From Pseudomonadota bacterium (GTDB lineage Bacteria > Pseudomonadota > Gammaproteobacteria > Xanthomonadales > Xanthomonadaceae), in assembly GCA_023388715.1 (NCBI GenBank), contig JAEWFT010000035.1, forward strand, positions 1-64,000: 64,000 nt of DNA. Reading direction: 5' to 3'. The notes beneath the pieces are model-generated. The model saw only the letters and a list, made by a program, of their open reading frames with translations. It did no database searches and had not been told where the DNA came from. Positions 1 to 8,897 of the stretch are shown piece by piece; the first letter of the stretch is position 1, and each line of letters starts with the position of its first letter. Made by a program: the position numbers and the translations under genes.

Positions 1-2055
1 GTCATGGGCTTCACCCTCAACCGGGTCTCGCTGTTCGCGCTGATCTTCTCGATCGGCATCCTGGTCGACGATGCCATCGTGGTGGTGGAGAACATCCACC
101 GGCACATGGCGCGCGGCGGCAAGACGCTGCGGGAGGCGATCCCGCCGGCGGTGGACGAGGTGGGCGGGCCGACCATCCTGGCCACCTTCACCGTGATCGC
201 GGCGCTGATGCCGATGGCCTTCGTGTCCGGGCTGATGGGCCCGTACATGCGCCCGATCCCGATCAATGCCTCGGTCGGCATGCTGCTGTCGCTGGCGATC
301 GCGCTGATCGTGACCCCGTGGCTGTCGCTGAAGCTGCTGGCCCGCCACGGCGGAGACGAGGCCGGCCACGCGGCCGAGGAGAAGCAGGCCGGCTGGCTGC
401 ACCGCCTGTTCGAGCGGGTGATGTCGCCGTTCCTGCGCGGGGCCGGCGCCGGCCGGATGCGCGGCCTGCTGTTCGGCGGGATGGTCGCGCTGGTGCTGCT
501 GTCGGCCTCGCTGGCGGTGTTCCAGCTGGTGGTGCTGAAGATGCTGCCGTTCGACAACAAGTCGGAGGTGCAGGTGGTGGTGGACATGCCGGAAGGCCGC
601 ACCCTGGAGGACACCAATGCTTTGCTGCTGGAGCTGGCCGCCGCGCTGGACAGCGTGCCCGAGGTGCTGGACTACCAGGGCTATGCCGGCACCGCCGCGC
701 CGATCAACTTCAACGGCCTGGTCCGCCAGTATTTCCTGCGCGCCGGCAGCAACGTCGGCGACCTGCAGGTCAACCTGGTCGACAAGCACCATCGCGATCG
801 CCAGAGCCACGACATCGCGCGCGCGATGCGCCCGATGCTGGCCGGCATCGGCGAAAAGCACGGCGCCTCGGTGAAGGTGGTGGAGGTACCGCCGGGACCG
901 CCGGTGCTGGCGCCACTGGTGGCCGAGGTGTACGGGCCGGATTACGCCGGGCAGCGCCGCATCGCGCGCGCGCTGGCCCAAGGCCCGTTCCGCGCCACCG
1001 AGGGGATCGTCGACATCGACACCAGCGTCGAGTCCGACGCACCGCGCGAGGTCATCGCCATCGACCGCGAGCGCGCCGCCCGCCTGGGCGTGCCGCAGGC
1101 CAGCATCGCGCAGGCCATTGCCGCGGGCCTGTCCGGCAGCGATGCCACCCACGTGATGGACGGGCGCTCCAAGTATCCGCGCCCGGTCCGGCTGCGGCTG
1201 TCGGCGCAGGAGCAGTCGAGCATCGACGGGTTGCTCGCGCTAAAGGTGCGTGGCGGCGAGGGCCAGCTGGTGCCGTTGTCCGAGCTGGTGTCAGTGCGGA
1301 AGGCGCCGTGGGACGGCGCGATCCACCACAAGGACCTGCTGCCGGTGGTGTATGTCACCGCCGACGAGGCCGGTTCGCTCGACAGTCCGCTCTACGGCAT
1401 GTTCTCGATCGTCGGCAAGCTGCGCGGGCAGCCGGTCGCCGGGCAAACGCTCGGGCAGACCTTCATCCGCCAGCCGCAGGACACCGCCGGGTATGCGGTC
1501 AAGTGGGACGGCGAATGGCAGATCACCTACGAGACCTTCCGCGACATGGGGATCGCCTACGCCGCGGGCATGGTGCTGATCTACCTGCTGGTGGTGGCGC
1601 AGTTCCGCAGCTACCTGGTGCCGCTGGTGATCATGGCGCCGATCCCGCTGACGGTGATCGGGGTGATGCCGGGCCACGCGCTGCTGGGCAAGCAGTTCAC
1701 CGCCACCAGCATGATCGGCATGATCGCGCTGGCCGGCATCATCGTCCGCAACTCGATCCTGCTGGTGGACTTCATCAACCAGGAAACCGAACGCGGCGTG
1801 CCGCTGGTCGAGGCGGTGATCGACGCCTGCGCGGTGCGCGCCAAACCCATCGTGCTGACTGGCGTGGCGGCGATGCTCGGCGCGTTCTTCATTCTCGACG
1901 ACCCGATTTTCAACGGATTGGCGATCTCGCTGATCTTCGGCATCTTCGTCAGCACCATCCTCACCCTGGTGGTGATCCCGCTGCTCTACTACGTGCTGCT
2001 GGCGCGAACGCAGGGCAAGGCGCCCCGGGCCGCTACGAACGAGGCGCCGGCCTGA
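1..2055 (+). CDS. RND efflux transporter permease, 3' part (5' end outside window)
   Basis: Inner-membrane proton-driven RND pump (AcrB/Hydrophobe-Amphiphile Efflux type) that would work with a periplasmic adaptor and TolC-like channel. The frame is open at base 1; about 684 codons are visible of a family length near 1,050, so roughly the first third is missing. The TM4 proton-relay pair is seen as LVDDAIVVVEN near visible residues 20-30, followed by TM5-6, the second periplasmic porter domain and TM8-12. In TM10 the motif reads IIVRNSILLVDF: arginine stands where AcrB has the essential lysine. The substrate cannot be told. It ends 85 bp before trxC. Confidence 0.9.
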   Translation, partial: VMGFTLNRVSLFALIFSIGILVDDAIVVVENIHRHMARGGKTLREAIPPAVDEVGGPTILATFTVIAALMPMAFVSGLMGPYMRPIPINASVGMLLSLAIALIVTPWLSLKLLARHGGDEAGHAAEEKQAGWLHRLFERVMSPFLRGAGAGRMRGLLFGGMVALVLLSASLAVFQLVVLKMLPFDNKSEVQVVVDMPEGRTLEDTNALLLELAAALDSVPEVLDYQGYAGTAAPINFNGLVRQYFLRAGSNVGDLQVNLVDKHHRDRQSHDIARAMRPMLAGIGEKHGASVKVVEVPPGPPVLAPLVAEVYGPDYAGQRRIARALAQGPFRATEGIVDIDTSVESDAPREVIAIDRERAARLGVPQASIAQAIAAGLSGSDATHVMDGRSKYPRPVRLRLSAQEQSSIDGLLALKVRGGEGQLVPLSELVSVRKAPWDGAIHHKDLLPVVYVTADEAGSLDSPLYGMFSIVGKLRGQPVAGQTLGQTFIRQPQDTAGYAVKWDGEWQITYETFRDMGIAYAAGMVLIYLLVVAQFRSYLVPLVIMAPIPLTVIGVMPGHALLGKQFTATSMIGMIALAGIIVRNSILLVDFINQETERGVPLVEAVIDACAVRAKPIVLTGVAAMLGAFFILDDPIFNGLAISLIFGIFVSTILTLVVIPLLYYVLLARTQGKAPRAATNEAPA

Positions 2056-2140
2056 CCGCGCCGCGTGGCGTCATCGCGGCGCTTTCATCAAGGTTGCGGC
2101 GAAAATTGCAAGCCTGCATCGCCGCCAAGGAGCCTGGAAA

Positions 2141-2596
2141 ATGACGGAATCGACGCTCATTGCCTGCCCCGCGTGCAACGGCTTGAACCGGGTTCCCGAC
2201 GAACGCCGCGAGGACGGCCCGACCTGCGGCAAGTGCGGCAAGCCGCTGTTCGACGGCCATCCGGTCGCGCTGGATGAAGCGGGCTTCCACGCCCATGTCG
2301 AGCGCGCCACGCTGCCCGTGCTGGTGGATTTCTGGGCGCCGTGGTGCGGCCCCTGCCGGATGATGGCGCCGCAGTTCGAGGCGGCTGCCGAACGCATGGA
2401 GCCCTTCGTGCGGCTGGCCAAGGTCGATACCCAGGCGCAGCAGGCCCTCGGCGCACGCTTCGGCATCCGAAGCATCCCGACCCTGGCGCTGTTCCTGGAA
2501 GGCAAGGAGATCGCGCGCCAACCGGGTGCGATGAACGCGGCCGATATCCTGCGCTGGACGGCCACGAATCTCACCGAAGGCGGGGAGCCGGCATGA
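2141..2596 (+). CDS. trxC: Thioredoxin 2 (TrxC)
   Basis: Cytoplasmic thiol-disulfide reductase with an N-terminal zinc module. Two CxxC pairs (C9/C12 and C29/C32) form the zinc site characteristic of thioredoxin 2. The thioredoxin fold follows with the redox centre WCGPC at 68-72 and the cis-proline segment RSIPTLALF. Length 151 aa is close to E. coli TrxC (139). A good Shine-Dalgarno AAGGAG lies at 2127-2132. The stop overlaps the next start as ATGA, so the two genes are translationally coupled. In enterics trxC is an OxyR target; I see no recognisable OxyR box here. Confidence 0.95.
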   Translation: MTESTLIACPACNGLNRVPDERREDGPTCGKCGKPLFDGHPVALDEAGFHAHVERATLPVLVDFWAPWCGPCRMMAPQFEAAAERMEPFVRLAKVDTQAQQALGARFGIRSIPTLALFLEGKEIARQPGAMNAADILRWTATNLTEGGEPA

Positions 2597-3195
2597 GCGC
2601 GTCCCTGACGCGGGCGCTGCTTGCGTGTGCCTGTGCCGTGGCAACGGCCGCAACGGGGTGCACCACGCTGGAGCCGCGCACGGAGCGCAGCGTGCCGGTG
2701 CAGCCGTCGGTGCCCGCTGCGCCCGCCACTGTGCCCGGCGTGGTGCTGCACCAGCCGCGCCCGGGGCTATATACCTCCGCCCAGCCTGGCGTGACAGACT
2801 GGAGTCGGCTGCACGCGCTTGGCGTCAATACCGTCATCAACCTGCGGCCAGCGGCGGAAATGGGTGGCCGTGACGAGCGTGCGGAAGTACGCGACGCCGG
2901 GCTTGGGTACGTCTCGCTCCCCATTGCCGGAGCCGACGCGATCACGGCCGAAAACGCACGCGCCTTGGCGGACGCCATCGCCTCGTCGCAGGGCAAGGTG
3001 CTGGTGCACTGCTCATCGGGGAACCGCGCGGGGGCGCTGCTCGCGCTCGCCGCGCAAGCGCAGGGCATGCGCCCCGAAAATGCGCTTGCGCTGGGCAAGG
3101 CTGCGGGCCTGGCCGGCCTGGAGCCGGTTGTTCGCGACAAGCTCGGCTTGCCAGTGGCCGCCTGCGCGCCCGGGGACGCCGCCAGCCGCTGCTGA
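2593..3195 (+). CDS. Lipoprotein-like DSP/BLH-family phosphatase
   Basis: 200 aa. The N-terminus is a lipoprotein-type signal (AATGC, Cys near residue 19), then a Pro/Val-rich linker and a dual-specificity-phosphatase-like domain of the beta-lactamase hydrolase-like (DUF442) kind. The active-site loop reads HCSSGNRAG, a C-X4-R arrangement as in that family rather than the C-X5-R of classical tyrosine phosphatases. The preceding LYTSAQPG and VNTVINLRP segments also match the family. The ATG (2593) overlaps the trxC stop; a longer in-frame extension upstream lies entirely inside trxC and is rejected. Likely envelope-located; substrate unknown. Confidence 0.8.
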   Translation: MSASLTRALLACACAVATAATGCTTLEPRTERSVPVQPSVPAAPATVPGVVLHQPRPGLYTSAQPGVTDWSRLHALGVNTVINLRPAAEMGGRDERAEVRDAGLGYVSLPIAGADAITAENARALADAIASSQGKVLVHCSSGNRAGALLALAAQAQGMRPENALALGKAAGLAGLEPVVRDKLGLPVAACAPGDAASRC

Positions 3196-3210
3196 GGAGC
3201 CGCCTGGGGC

Positions 3211-4068
3211 TCAGCCCAGCGTCTGGTTCAGCAGCTGCGCCAGCCGCCACGCTGCCTGCCGCAGGCGCTGCTCGGCGAGCGGCCGCATGGCGTCGAGGTA
3301 GCCATGGTCCATCTTGTGCTGGGGCGGATACAGGTTGCGCGCCTCGATCAGGCGGCACGACTCGCCGGCCCACGCGGTGGGCATGACGTCATACGGTGAA
3401 GGCGCCGGGAAGGGAGGCCACTGGAAGGCATCCAGGCGGTCGAAGTACGCCTTCCGCGGCGTGCCCAGGCTGGCGAGGATGTAGTAGTCCCAGACCGAAT
3501 GCAGGTTGGTGCCCATCACCCCGTCGACGTAATTCTTGCGGGCGTAGGCCTCCGGCTCGATCGGGGTGGCCAGGCTGACCTGGAACCCGTTGCCGCCGGC
3601 GTCCGGGCGGTCGCCGGCATGCATCGGCTGGTGCACGTCGCCGACGAAGTGGACGACGAACTTCAGCGCATCGCGGCGCGCGGCCAGCGGCTGGCTGCGG
3701 TCGGCCAGGATCGCGCGCTGCTCCTCGATCGCGCGCACCACGCAGCCGCCGTCGGCGCAGTCGCGCTCGATATCGAAATGGCAGCCGCCGCCCTTGGCGT
3801 TGATGTAGTGCCAGCGAGAGGTGGCCTTGAAGCGCTCCGGATCCTCGTTGCGCAGGGTGTCGGCCCAGTTGGCGATGCCGGCCAGGGTCGGATCCTTTTC
3901 ACCGGCCAGCAGCGCGGCGACTTCAGTGCGTGCGGCCGGATCGAGGTGGCGCTCGGCCAGCTCGCCAATGGCGCTGTGGCCCAGGGCGCCCCAGGCGCTG
4001 GCGGCGGGAACCACGCCCACGCAAAGCAGGGCGGCGAGGGTGATGCGGAAGAGGGGGGAGGTAGCCAT
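3211..4068 (-). CDS. S1/P1-family zinc-dependent nuclease
   Basis: Secreted single-strand-type nuclease, 285 aa. A signal peptide (about 25 residues, ending ASA) precedes mature WGALGH, whose N-terminal Trp and His are zinc ligands in S1/P1 enzymes. Other ligands are recognisable: ANWAD, WHYIN, HFVGDVHQPMHAGD and NLHSVWD, covering the three-zinc site. Length suits the family (about 270 mature residues in P1). An in-frame extension back to 5190 is antisense to gap and is rejected. The start lies 6 nt downstream of TATCCT, so its mRNA may be leaderless. It converges with the phosphatase gene (15 bp apart). Confidence 0.9.
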   Translation of the reverse strand: MATSPLFRITLAALLCVGVVPAASAWGALGHSAIGELAERHLDPAARTEVAALLAGEKDPTLAGIANWADTLRNEDPERFKATSRWHYINAKGGGCHFDIERDCADGGCVVRAIEEQRAILADRSQPLAARRDALKFVVHFVGDVHQPMHAGDRPDAGGNGFQVSLATPIEPEAYARKNYVDGVMGTNLHSVWDYYILASLGTPRKAYFDRLDAFQWPPFPAPSPYDVMPTAWAGESCRLIEARNLYPPQHKMDHGYLDAMRPLAEQRLRQAAWRLAQLLNQTLG

Positions 4069-4074
4069 GCGGCG

Positions 4075-4080
4075 AGGATA
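4075..4080 (-). promoter_or_regulatory. Candidate leaderless -10 box of the S1/P1 nuclease gene
   Basis: On the minus strand TATCCT is followed by exactly six bases (CGCCGC) and the ATG. Transcription would start at or next to the A of the start codon. No Shine-Dalgarno is visible. Same geometry as at thiG, uup, dusB and the gene starting at 28558. Confidence 0.5.
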
Positions 4081-4137
4081 GCCCGGCGCGGCGCCGGCGT
4101 CATGACATGACGGCTGCCGGCCGTGGTGGCGCCACGG

Positions 4138-4143
4138 TACAAT
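4138..4143 (+). promoter_or_regulatory. Candidate -10 box of gap
   Basis: TACAAT followed by GGCCG, about 30 bp before the gap ATG. It matches the TANAAT-GGGCG type -10/discriminator seen at fba, gcvT and others in this window. The -35 region is weak. Confidence 0.55.
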
Positions 4144-4173
4144 GGCCGTTTCTCTGCCCAGGAGTTCCCGGCA

Positions 4174-5178
4174 ATGGCCATCAAGGTCGGTATCAACGGT
4201 TTCGGTCGCATCGGTCGTTGCGTGTTTCGCGCGGCGGTGCAGAACTTCGGCGACGACATCGAGATCGTCGGCATCAACGACCTGCTGGAGCCGGACTACC
4301 TGGCCTACATGCTCAAGTTCGACTCCGTGCACGGCCGCTTCGACGGTGACGTCAAGGTCGAGAACGGCCACCTGGTGGTCAACGGCAAGACCATCCGCCT
4401 GACCGCGGAAAAGGATCCGTCCAACCTGAAGTGGGACGAGGTTGGCGCCGAGGTCGTGCTGGAATCGACCGGCATCTTCCTGACCAAGGAAGGTGCGCAG
4501 AAGCACATCGATGCCGGCGCGGAGAAGGTGATCATGTCGGCGCCGTCCAAGGACGACACCCCGATGTTCGTGCACAAGGTCAACTGCGGTAGCTACGCCG
4601 GCGAGCCGATCATCAGCAACGCCAGCTGCACCACCAACTGCCTGGCGCCGATCGCCAAGGTGCTCGACGACAAGTGGGGCATCAAGCGCGGCCTGATGAC
4701 CACGGTGCACGCCGCCACCGCCACCCAGAAGACGGTCGACGGCCCGTCCAGCAAGGACTGGCGCGGCGGCCGCGGCATCCTGGAGAACATCATCCCGTCG
4801 AGCACCGGCGCGGCCAAGGCCGTGGGCGTGGTGCTGCCCGGGCTGAAGGGCAAGCTGACCGGCATGGCGTTCCGGGTACCGACGTCGGACGTGTCGGTCG
4901 TCGACCTCACCGTCGAGCTCGAGAAGCCCGCGACCTACGCCGAGATCTGCGCCGAGATGAAGGCGCAGTCGCAGGGCGCGATGGAGGGCGTGCTGGGCTA
5001 CACCGAGGAGAAGGTGGTCGCCACCGATTTCCGCGGCGATCCCCGCACCAGCATCTTCGACGCCGACGCCGGCATCGCGCTGGACGACACCTTCGTCAAG
5101 CTCGTGAGCTGGTACGACAACGAATGGGGCTACAGCAACAAGTGCCTTGAGATGGTCAAGGTGGTCGCGGCGAAGTAA
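4174..5178 (+). CDS. gap: Glyceraldehyde-3-phosphate dehydrogenase, NAD-dependent
   Basis: Converts glyceraldehyde 3-phosphate, NAD and phosphate to 1,3-bisphosphoglycerate. 334 aa, the usual length. N-terminal Rossmann motif GINGFGRIG, NAD-preferring loop GINDLLEPD, catalytic Cys152 in SNASCTTNCLAP, and the C-terminal WYDNEWGYS signature. The ATG at 4174 is chosen because MAIKVGINGFG begins as the family does and AGGAG lies at 4160-4164; 17 upstream in-frame codons overlap the promoter. First gene of the glycolytic block, followed by a GC-rich hairpin and pgk. Confidence 0.97.
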   Translation: MAIKVGINGFGRIGRCVFRAAVQNFGDDIEIVGINDLLEPDYLAYMLKFDSVHGRFDGDVKVENGHLVVNGKTIRLTAEKDPSNLKWDEVGAEVVLESTGIFLTKEGAQKHIDAGAEKVIMSAPSKDDTPMFVHKVNCGSYAGEPIISNASCTTNCLAPIAKVLDDKWGIKRGLMTTVHAATATQKTVDGPSSKDWRGGRGILENIIPSSTGAAKAVGVVLPGLKGKLTGMAFRVPTSDVSVVDLTVELEKPATYAEICAEMKAQSQGAMEGVLGYTEEKVVATDFRGDPRTSIFDADAGIALDDTFVKLVSWYDNEWGYSNKCLEMVKVVAAK

Positions 5179-5196
5179 GCCGCCTGCCATCCCGCC

Positions 5197-5221
5197 GAAG
5201 CCCCGCCGCGCGCGGGGCTTC
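5197..5221 (+). terminator. Hairpin between gap and pgk
   Basis: Ten-base-pair inverted repeat (GAAGCCCCGC / GCGGGGCTTC) with a 5-nt loop, 18 bp after the gap stop. The downstream stretch is only mildly T-rich (CGCATTTC), so it may act as a partial terminator or mRNA-stabilising element that lets some transcription into pgk. Confidence 0.6.
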
Positions 5222-5251
5222 GCATTTCAGAATCTTCCCAGGAACGCCGAC

Positions 5252-6427
5252 ATGTCCATCCTCCGCATGACCGACCTCGACCTCGCCGGAAAGCGCGTGC
5301 TGATCCGCCAGGATCTCAACGTGCCCGTCGCCGACGGCAAGGTCGCCTCCGACCAGCGCATCACCGCCTCGATCCCGACCATCCGGATGGCGCTGGAGAA
5401 GGGGGCGGCGGTGATGGTGACCTCGCACCTGGGCCGGCCCAAGGAGGGCGCGTGGAGCGAGGCCGACTCGCTGGCGCCGGTGGCCGCGCGCCTGTCCGAG
5501 TTGCTGGGCTTCGAGGTCCCGTTGGTGCGCGATTACCTCGACGGCGTGGACGTGCAGCCGGGGCAGCTGGTGTTGCTGGAGAACTGCCGCATGAACGTCG
5601 GCGAGAAGGCCGACGACGAGGCGCTGTCGAAGCGCTACGCCGCGCTGTGCGACGTGTTCGTGATGGACGCGTTCGGCACCGCGCACCGCGCGCAGGCCTC
5701 CACCCATGGCGTGATCCGGTTCGCCAGGCAGGCCGTCGGTGGCCCGCTGCTGATGGCCGAGCTCGACGCCTTGGCCAAGGCGCTGCAGGATCCGGCGCGG
5801 CCGCTGCTGGCGATCGTTGCCGGCAGCAAGGTCAGCACCAAGCTGGAATTGCTGTCCTCGCTGGTCGGCAAGGTCGACCAGCTGATCGTCGGCGGCGGCA
5901 TCGCCAACACGTTCATCGCCGCGCTGGGCCACGATGTCGGCAAGTCGCTGGTGGAGGCCGACCTGGTCGACACCGCGAAACAGATCATGGCCGATGCCAA
6001 GGCGCGCGGCGCGGAGATCCCGCTGCCGACCGACGTGGTGGTTGCGACCGCGTTCGCCGCGGACGCACCTGCCACCATCAAGCGCATCGACGCCGTCGGC
6101 GCCGACGACATGATCCTCGACATCGGGCCCGACACCGCGGCCGCCTACGCGGCGCTGGTCGCACGGGCAGGGACGGTGGTGTGGAACGGCCCGGTGGGGG
6201 TGTTCGAGTTCGACGCCTTCGGCAAGGGCACCGAGGCGATCGCGCGCGCCATCGCGTCCAGCGACGCGTTCTCGATTGCCGGCGGCGGCGACACCTTGGC
6301 CGCGGTCGACAAATACGGCATCGCCGACGAGGTGTCCTACATCTCCACCGGCGGTGGTGCGTTCCTCGAATTCCTCGAGGGCAAGACCCTGCCGGCGGTG
6401 GCCGCGCTGGAAGCGCGCGCCGGCTGA
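5252..6427 (+). CDS. pgk: Phosphoglycerate kinase
   Basis: Transfers the acyl phosphate of 1,3-bisphosphoglycerate to ADP. 391 aa, typical of bacterial PGK. The substrate-binding signature RVLIRQDLNVPV is near residues 13-24, TSHLGRPK near 60, and the nucleotide-binding region with WNGPVGVFE and SIAGGGDT in the C-terminal half. MSILRMTDLDLAGKRV is the natural start; the 35 upstream in-frame codons run through the gap-pgk hairpin. It lies 73 bp after gap and 85 bp before pyk, forming the lower-glycolysis cluster. Confidence 0.97.
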   Translation: MSILRMTDLDLAGKRVLIRQDLNVPVADGKVASDQRITASIPTIRMALEKGAAVMVTSHLGRPKEGAWSEADSLAPVAARLSELLGFEVPLVRDYLDGVDVQPGQLVLLENCRMNVGEKADDEALSKRYAALCDVFVMDAFGTAHRAQASTHGVIRFARQAVGGPLLMAELDALAKALQDPARPLLAIVAGSKVSTKLELLSSLVGKVDQLIVGGGIANTFIAALGHDVGKSLVEADLVDTAKQIMADAKARGAEIPLPTDVVVATAFAADAPATIKRIDAVGADDMILDIGPDTAAAYAALVARAGTVVWNGPVGVFEFDAFGKGTEAIARAIASSDAFSIAGGGDTLAAVDKYGIADEVSYISTGGGAFLEFLEGKTLPAVAALEARAG

Positions 6428-6512
6428 GGCGGGCCGCGCGGCGGGTGACGCTGCCGGCCGGAGTGCGCGACACTCGCACCAGCGGGCGCCGTTCGCCCGG
6501 ACCGTGCATGCC

Positions 6513-7991
6513 ATGACCCCGACAGGCCCCGACCGCCGCCGCAACACCCGCATCGTCGCCACACTCGGCCCGGCCACCGACCCGCCGGAGGTGCTGGAAG
6601 CGGTGCTGCGCGCCGGGGTCGACGTGGTGCGGCTGAACTTCTCGCACGGCGATCCGGCGGCGCAGGTCGCGCGCGCGGAGGCGGTGCGCGCGGTCGCGGC
6701 GCGGCTGGGCCGGGAGATCGGGATCCTTGCCGACCTGCCGGGCCCGAAGATCCGGATCGAGACCTTTGCCGCCGGCAAGGTAGCGCTGAAGGCAGGCGCG
6801 CGCTTCGACCTGCTGGCCCAAGCCGACGCGCCGCCGGGCGATGACCACCAGGTCGGCGTGAGCTACCTCGAGCTGACCGCCGATGTCGCGCCCGGCGACG
6901 TGCTCCTGCTGGACGACGGCCTGGTCCAGCTGGAGGTCGAGGCGGTGGAAGGCGAGCGCATCGTCACCCGGGTCCTCAACGACAGCGTGCTGTCCGACCG
7001 CAAGGGGCTGAACAAGCAGGGCGGGGGACTGTCGCTGGGCGCGGTCACCGAACGCGACCGCGAACTCATCGCGATTGCCGCCGGCATGGATGTGGACTTC
7101 ATCGCGGTGTCGTTCTGCCGCGACGCCGCCGACATGCACGAGGCGCGGCGGGTGGCGCGCGCACACGGCAGCCATGCCGCGCTGGTGGCCAAGATCGAGC
7201 GCGCCGAGGCGATCGAGAACCTCGTGGAAATCGTCGAGGCCAGCGACGTGGTGATGGTCGCGCGCGGCGACCTTGGGGTGGAGATCGGCGATGCCGAACT
7301 GCCGGGCCTGCAGAAGAAGATCATCCGCGAGGCGGTCGCGCAGGAGCGGGTGGTGATCACCGCGACCCAGATGCTGCAGTCGATGGTGGACAGCCCCATC
7401 CCGACCCGCGCGGAGGTGCTGGACGTGGCCAATGCGGTGATCGATGGCACCGACGCGGTGATGCTGTCCCAGGAGACCGCGGCCGGCCACTGGCCGGTGA
7501 AGGCGGTAGAGGCGATGGCGCGGATCTGCGCCGGCGCCGAGAAGCAGTTCGAGGCCGACACCGACTTCGAGCAGGCGCGTCGCGGCCTGCAGCGGGCCGA
7601 CCAGGCGATCGCCATGGCCACCATGTTCCTGTCCGAGCACATCGGCGTGCGCGCGGTGGTGGCGATGACCGAAACCGGCGGTACCGCGCGCTTCCTGTCG
7701 CGCTTCCGCTCGTCGGTGCCGATCTACGCGTTCTCGCGCCACGCCGGCGCGCGCCGGCGGATGGCGCTCATGCGCGACGTGTTCCCGATGGACTACGACA
7801 GCCGCGGGCAGACCCCCGGCCAGGCCGGTCGCGGCGGCATCGAGCGGCTGGTCGAGCTTGGCCTGCTGGCGCCCGGCGACCGGGTGGTGTTCACCAGCGG
7901 CGAGCACATGGAGACCAAGGGCGCGACCAACACGTTGCGGCTGCTGGCGGTCGGCGAGGATGGCCGCGCCACCGGCCTGGGCGAGCTGTAA
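6513..7991 (+). CDS. pyk: Pyruvate kinase
   Basis: Converts phosphoenolpyruvate and ADP to pyruvate and ATP, last step of glycolysis. 492 aa. Recognised by RLNFSHGD, ILADLPGPKIRIE, the catalytic signature MVARGDLGVEIG, ATQMLQSM and a C-terminal allosteric domain ending TNTLRLLAVGE. The start at 6513 gives MTPTGPDRRRNTRIVATLGPAT, matching the family N-terminus; no strong Shine-Dalgarno precedes it. It ends 12 bp before the acyltransferase gene, probably co-transcribed with it. Confidence 0.96.
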   Translation: MTPTGPDRRRNTRIVATLGPATDPPEVLEAVLRAGVDVVRLNFSHGDPAAQVARAEAVRAVAARLGREIGILADLPGPKIRIETFAAGKVALKAGARFDLLAQADAPPGDDHQVGVSYLELTADVAPGDVLLLDDGLVQLEVEAVEGERIVTRVLNDSVLSDRKGLNKQGGGLSLGAVTERDRELIAIAAGMDVDFIAVSFCRDAADMHEARRVARAHGSHAALVAKIERAEAIENLVEIVEASDVVMVARGDLGVEIGDAELPGLQKKIIREAVAQERVVITATQMLQSMVDSPIPTRAEVLDVANAVIDGTDAVMLSQETAAGHWPVKAVEAMARICAGAEKQFEADTDFEQARRGLQRADQAIAMATMFLSEHIGVRAVVAMTETGGTARFLSRFRSSVPIYAFSRHAGARRRMALMRDVFPMDYDSRGQTPGQAGRGGIERLVELGLLAPGDRVVFTSGEHMETKGATNTLRLLAVGEDGRATGLGEL

Positions 7992-8003
7992 CCCGGCCAG
8001 CCG

Positions 8004-8897
8004 ATGCCCGCGTCGCTGAAGGTGCGGTGGGTGCGACGCCTTGGCCGCTGGATCGCGGGCCGCACGCCGCAGCAGCGCCTTGCGCTCGCGCAGCGCTTGC
8101 GGCCGCTGGCGGCAGTGCTCGCGCGCAAGCGCGTGCATGTCGCGCGCACCAACCTGCGACTGTGCTTCCCCGAGTTGCCGGAGCAGGAACGCGAGGCGCT
8201 GCTGGGCGAGATGCTGGTCGCCAACCTCAAGGGCCTGCTGGACGCGTGCGTGGCCTGGTATGGCACCGGTCCGGTGGTGGACTCGCACTACGAGGTGGTG
8301 GGGGTGGAACACCTGCGCGAGGCGGTGCGGCGCGGCAAGGGCGTGCTGCTGCTGGGTGCGCACGTCCACGGCAGCGAACTGCACATGCGCGCGGTGCGCG
8401 AGCTTTCCCGGCTGGCGACGCTGCCGATGGTGCGGCATTTCCGCGATGCCGCGCTGGATGCCGAAGTGAACGCGCGCCGCCGCGAGCGGCTGGGCGGGAT
8501 CATCTCCCGCGGCGACGTGCGCGCGCTGTGCGGCGCCGTGCGCGCGGGTTCGCTCGCGGTCTATACCCCGGACGTGAACGTGCGCCGCCGCAACGTGTTC
8601 GCGCCGTTCTTCGGCGTTCCCGCCTCGACCCTCGACGGCCTTGGCACCGTCGTGAGGCGGGCGGGCGGCACCGTGGTCCCCACCTTCGCGCGGCCGCTGC
8701 CCGATGGCCGCTACCAGCTGGCCTTCGAGCCCCCCCTGCCCGGGCTCCCGGGCGGCGACGGCATGGAGGACGCGGTGCGCTACAACGCCTGGGTCGAGGC
8801 GCGCGTGCGCGCGGCGCCGCAGGCCTACGACTGGGGCGTCAAGCGCTTCAAGACCCGGCCGGCGGGCACCGACGGGTTCTACGATCGCCGGCTATAA
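8004..8897 (+). CDS. LpxL/HtrB-family lysophospholipid (lipid A) acyltransferase
   Basis: 297 aa acyltransferase of the bacterial lipid A biosynthesis family, expected at the inner membrane. The catalytic H-X4-E is seen at H120-E125 (HVHGSE), with RRNVFAPFFGVPA and TVVPTFARPLPDGRY matching conserved blocks of LpxL-type enzymes. Which acyl chain it adds, and whether to lipid A or to another lipid, cannot be told. It lies between pyk and fba, 12 bp after pyk. Its TAA stop (8895-8897) sits inside the TATAAT box serving fba. Confidence 0.85.
   Translation: MPASLKVRWVRRLGRWIAGRTPQQRLALAQRLRPLAAVLARKRVHVARTNLRLCFPELPEQEREALLGEMLVANLKGLLDACVAWYGTGPVVDSHYEVVGVEHLREAVRRGKGVLLLGAHVHGSELHMRAVRELSRLATLPMVRHFRDAALDAEVNARRRERLGGIISRGDVRALCGAVRAGSLAVYTPDVNVRRRNVFAPFFGVPASTLDGLGTVVRRAGGTVVPTFARPLPDGRYQLAFEPPLPGLPGGDGMEDAVRYNAWVEARVRAAPQAYDWGVKRFKTRPAGTDGFYDRRL

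Noticed and set aside
3211..5190. 659-codon version of the S1/P1 nuclease
   Set aside because: The extra 374 codons are antisense to gap and precede a good signal peptide; the ATG at 4068 is the start.
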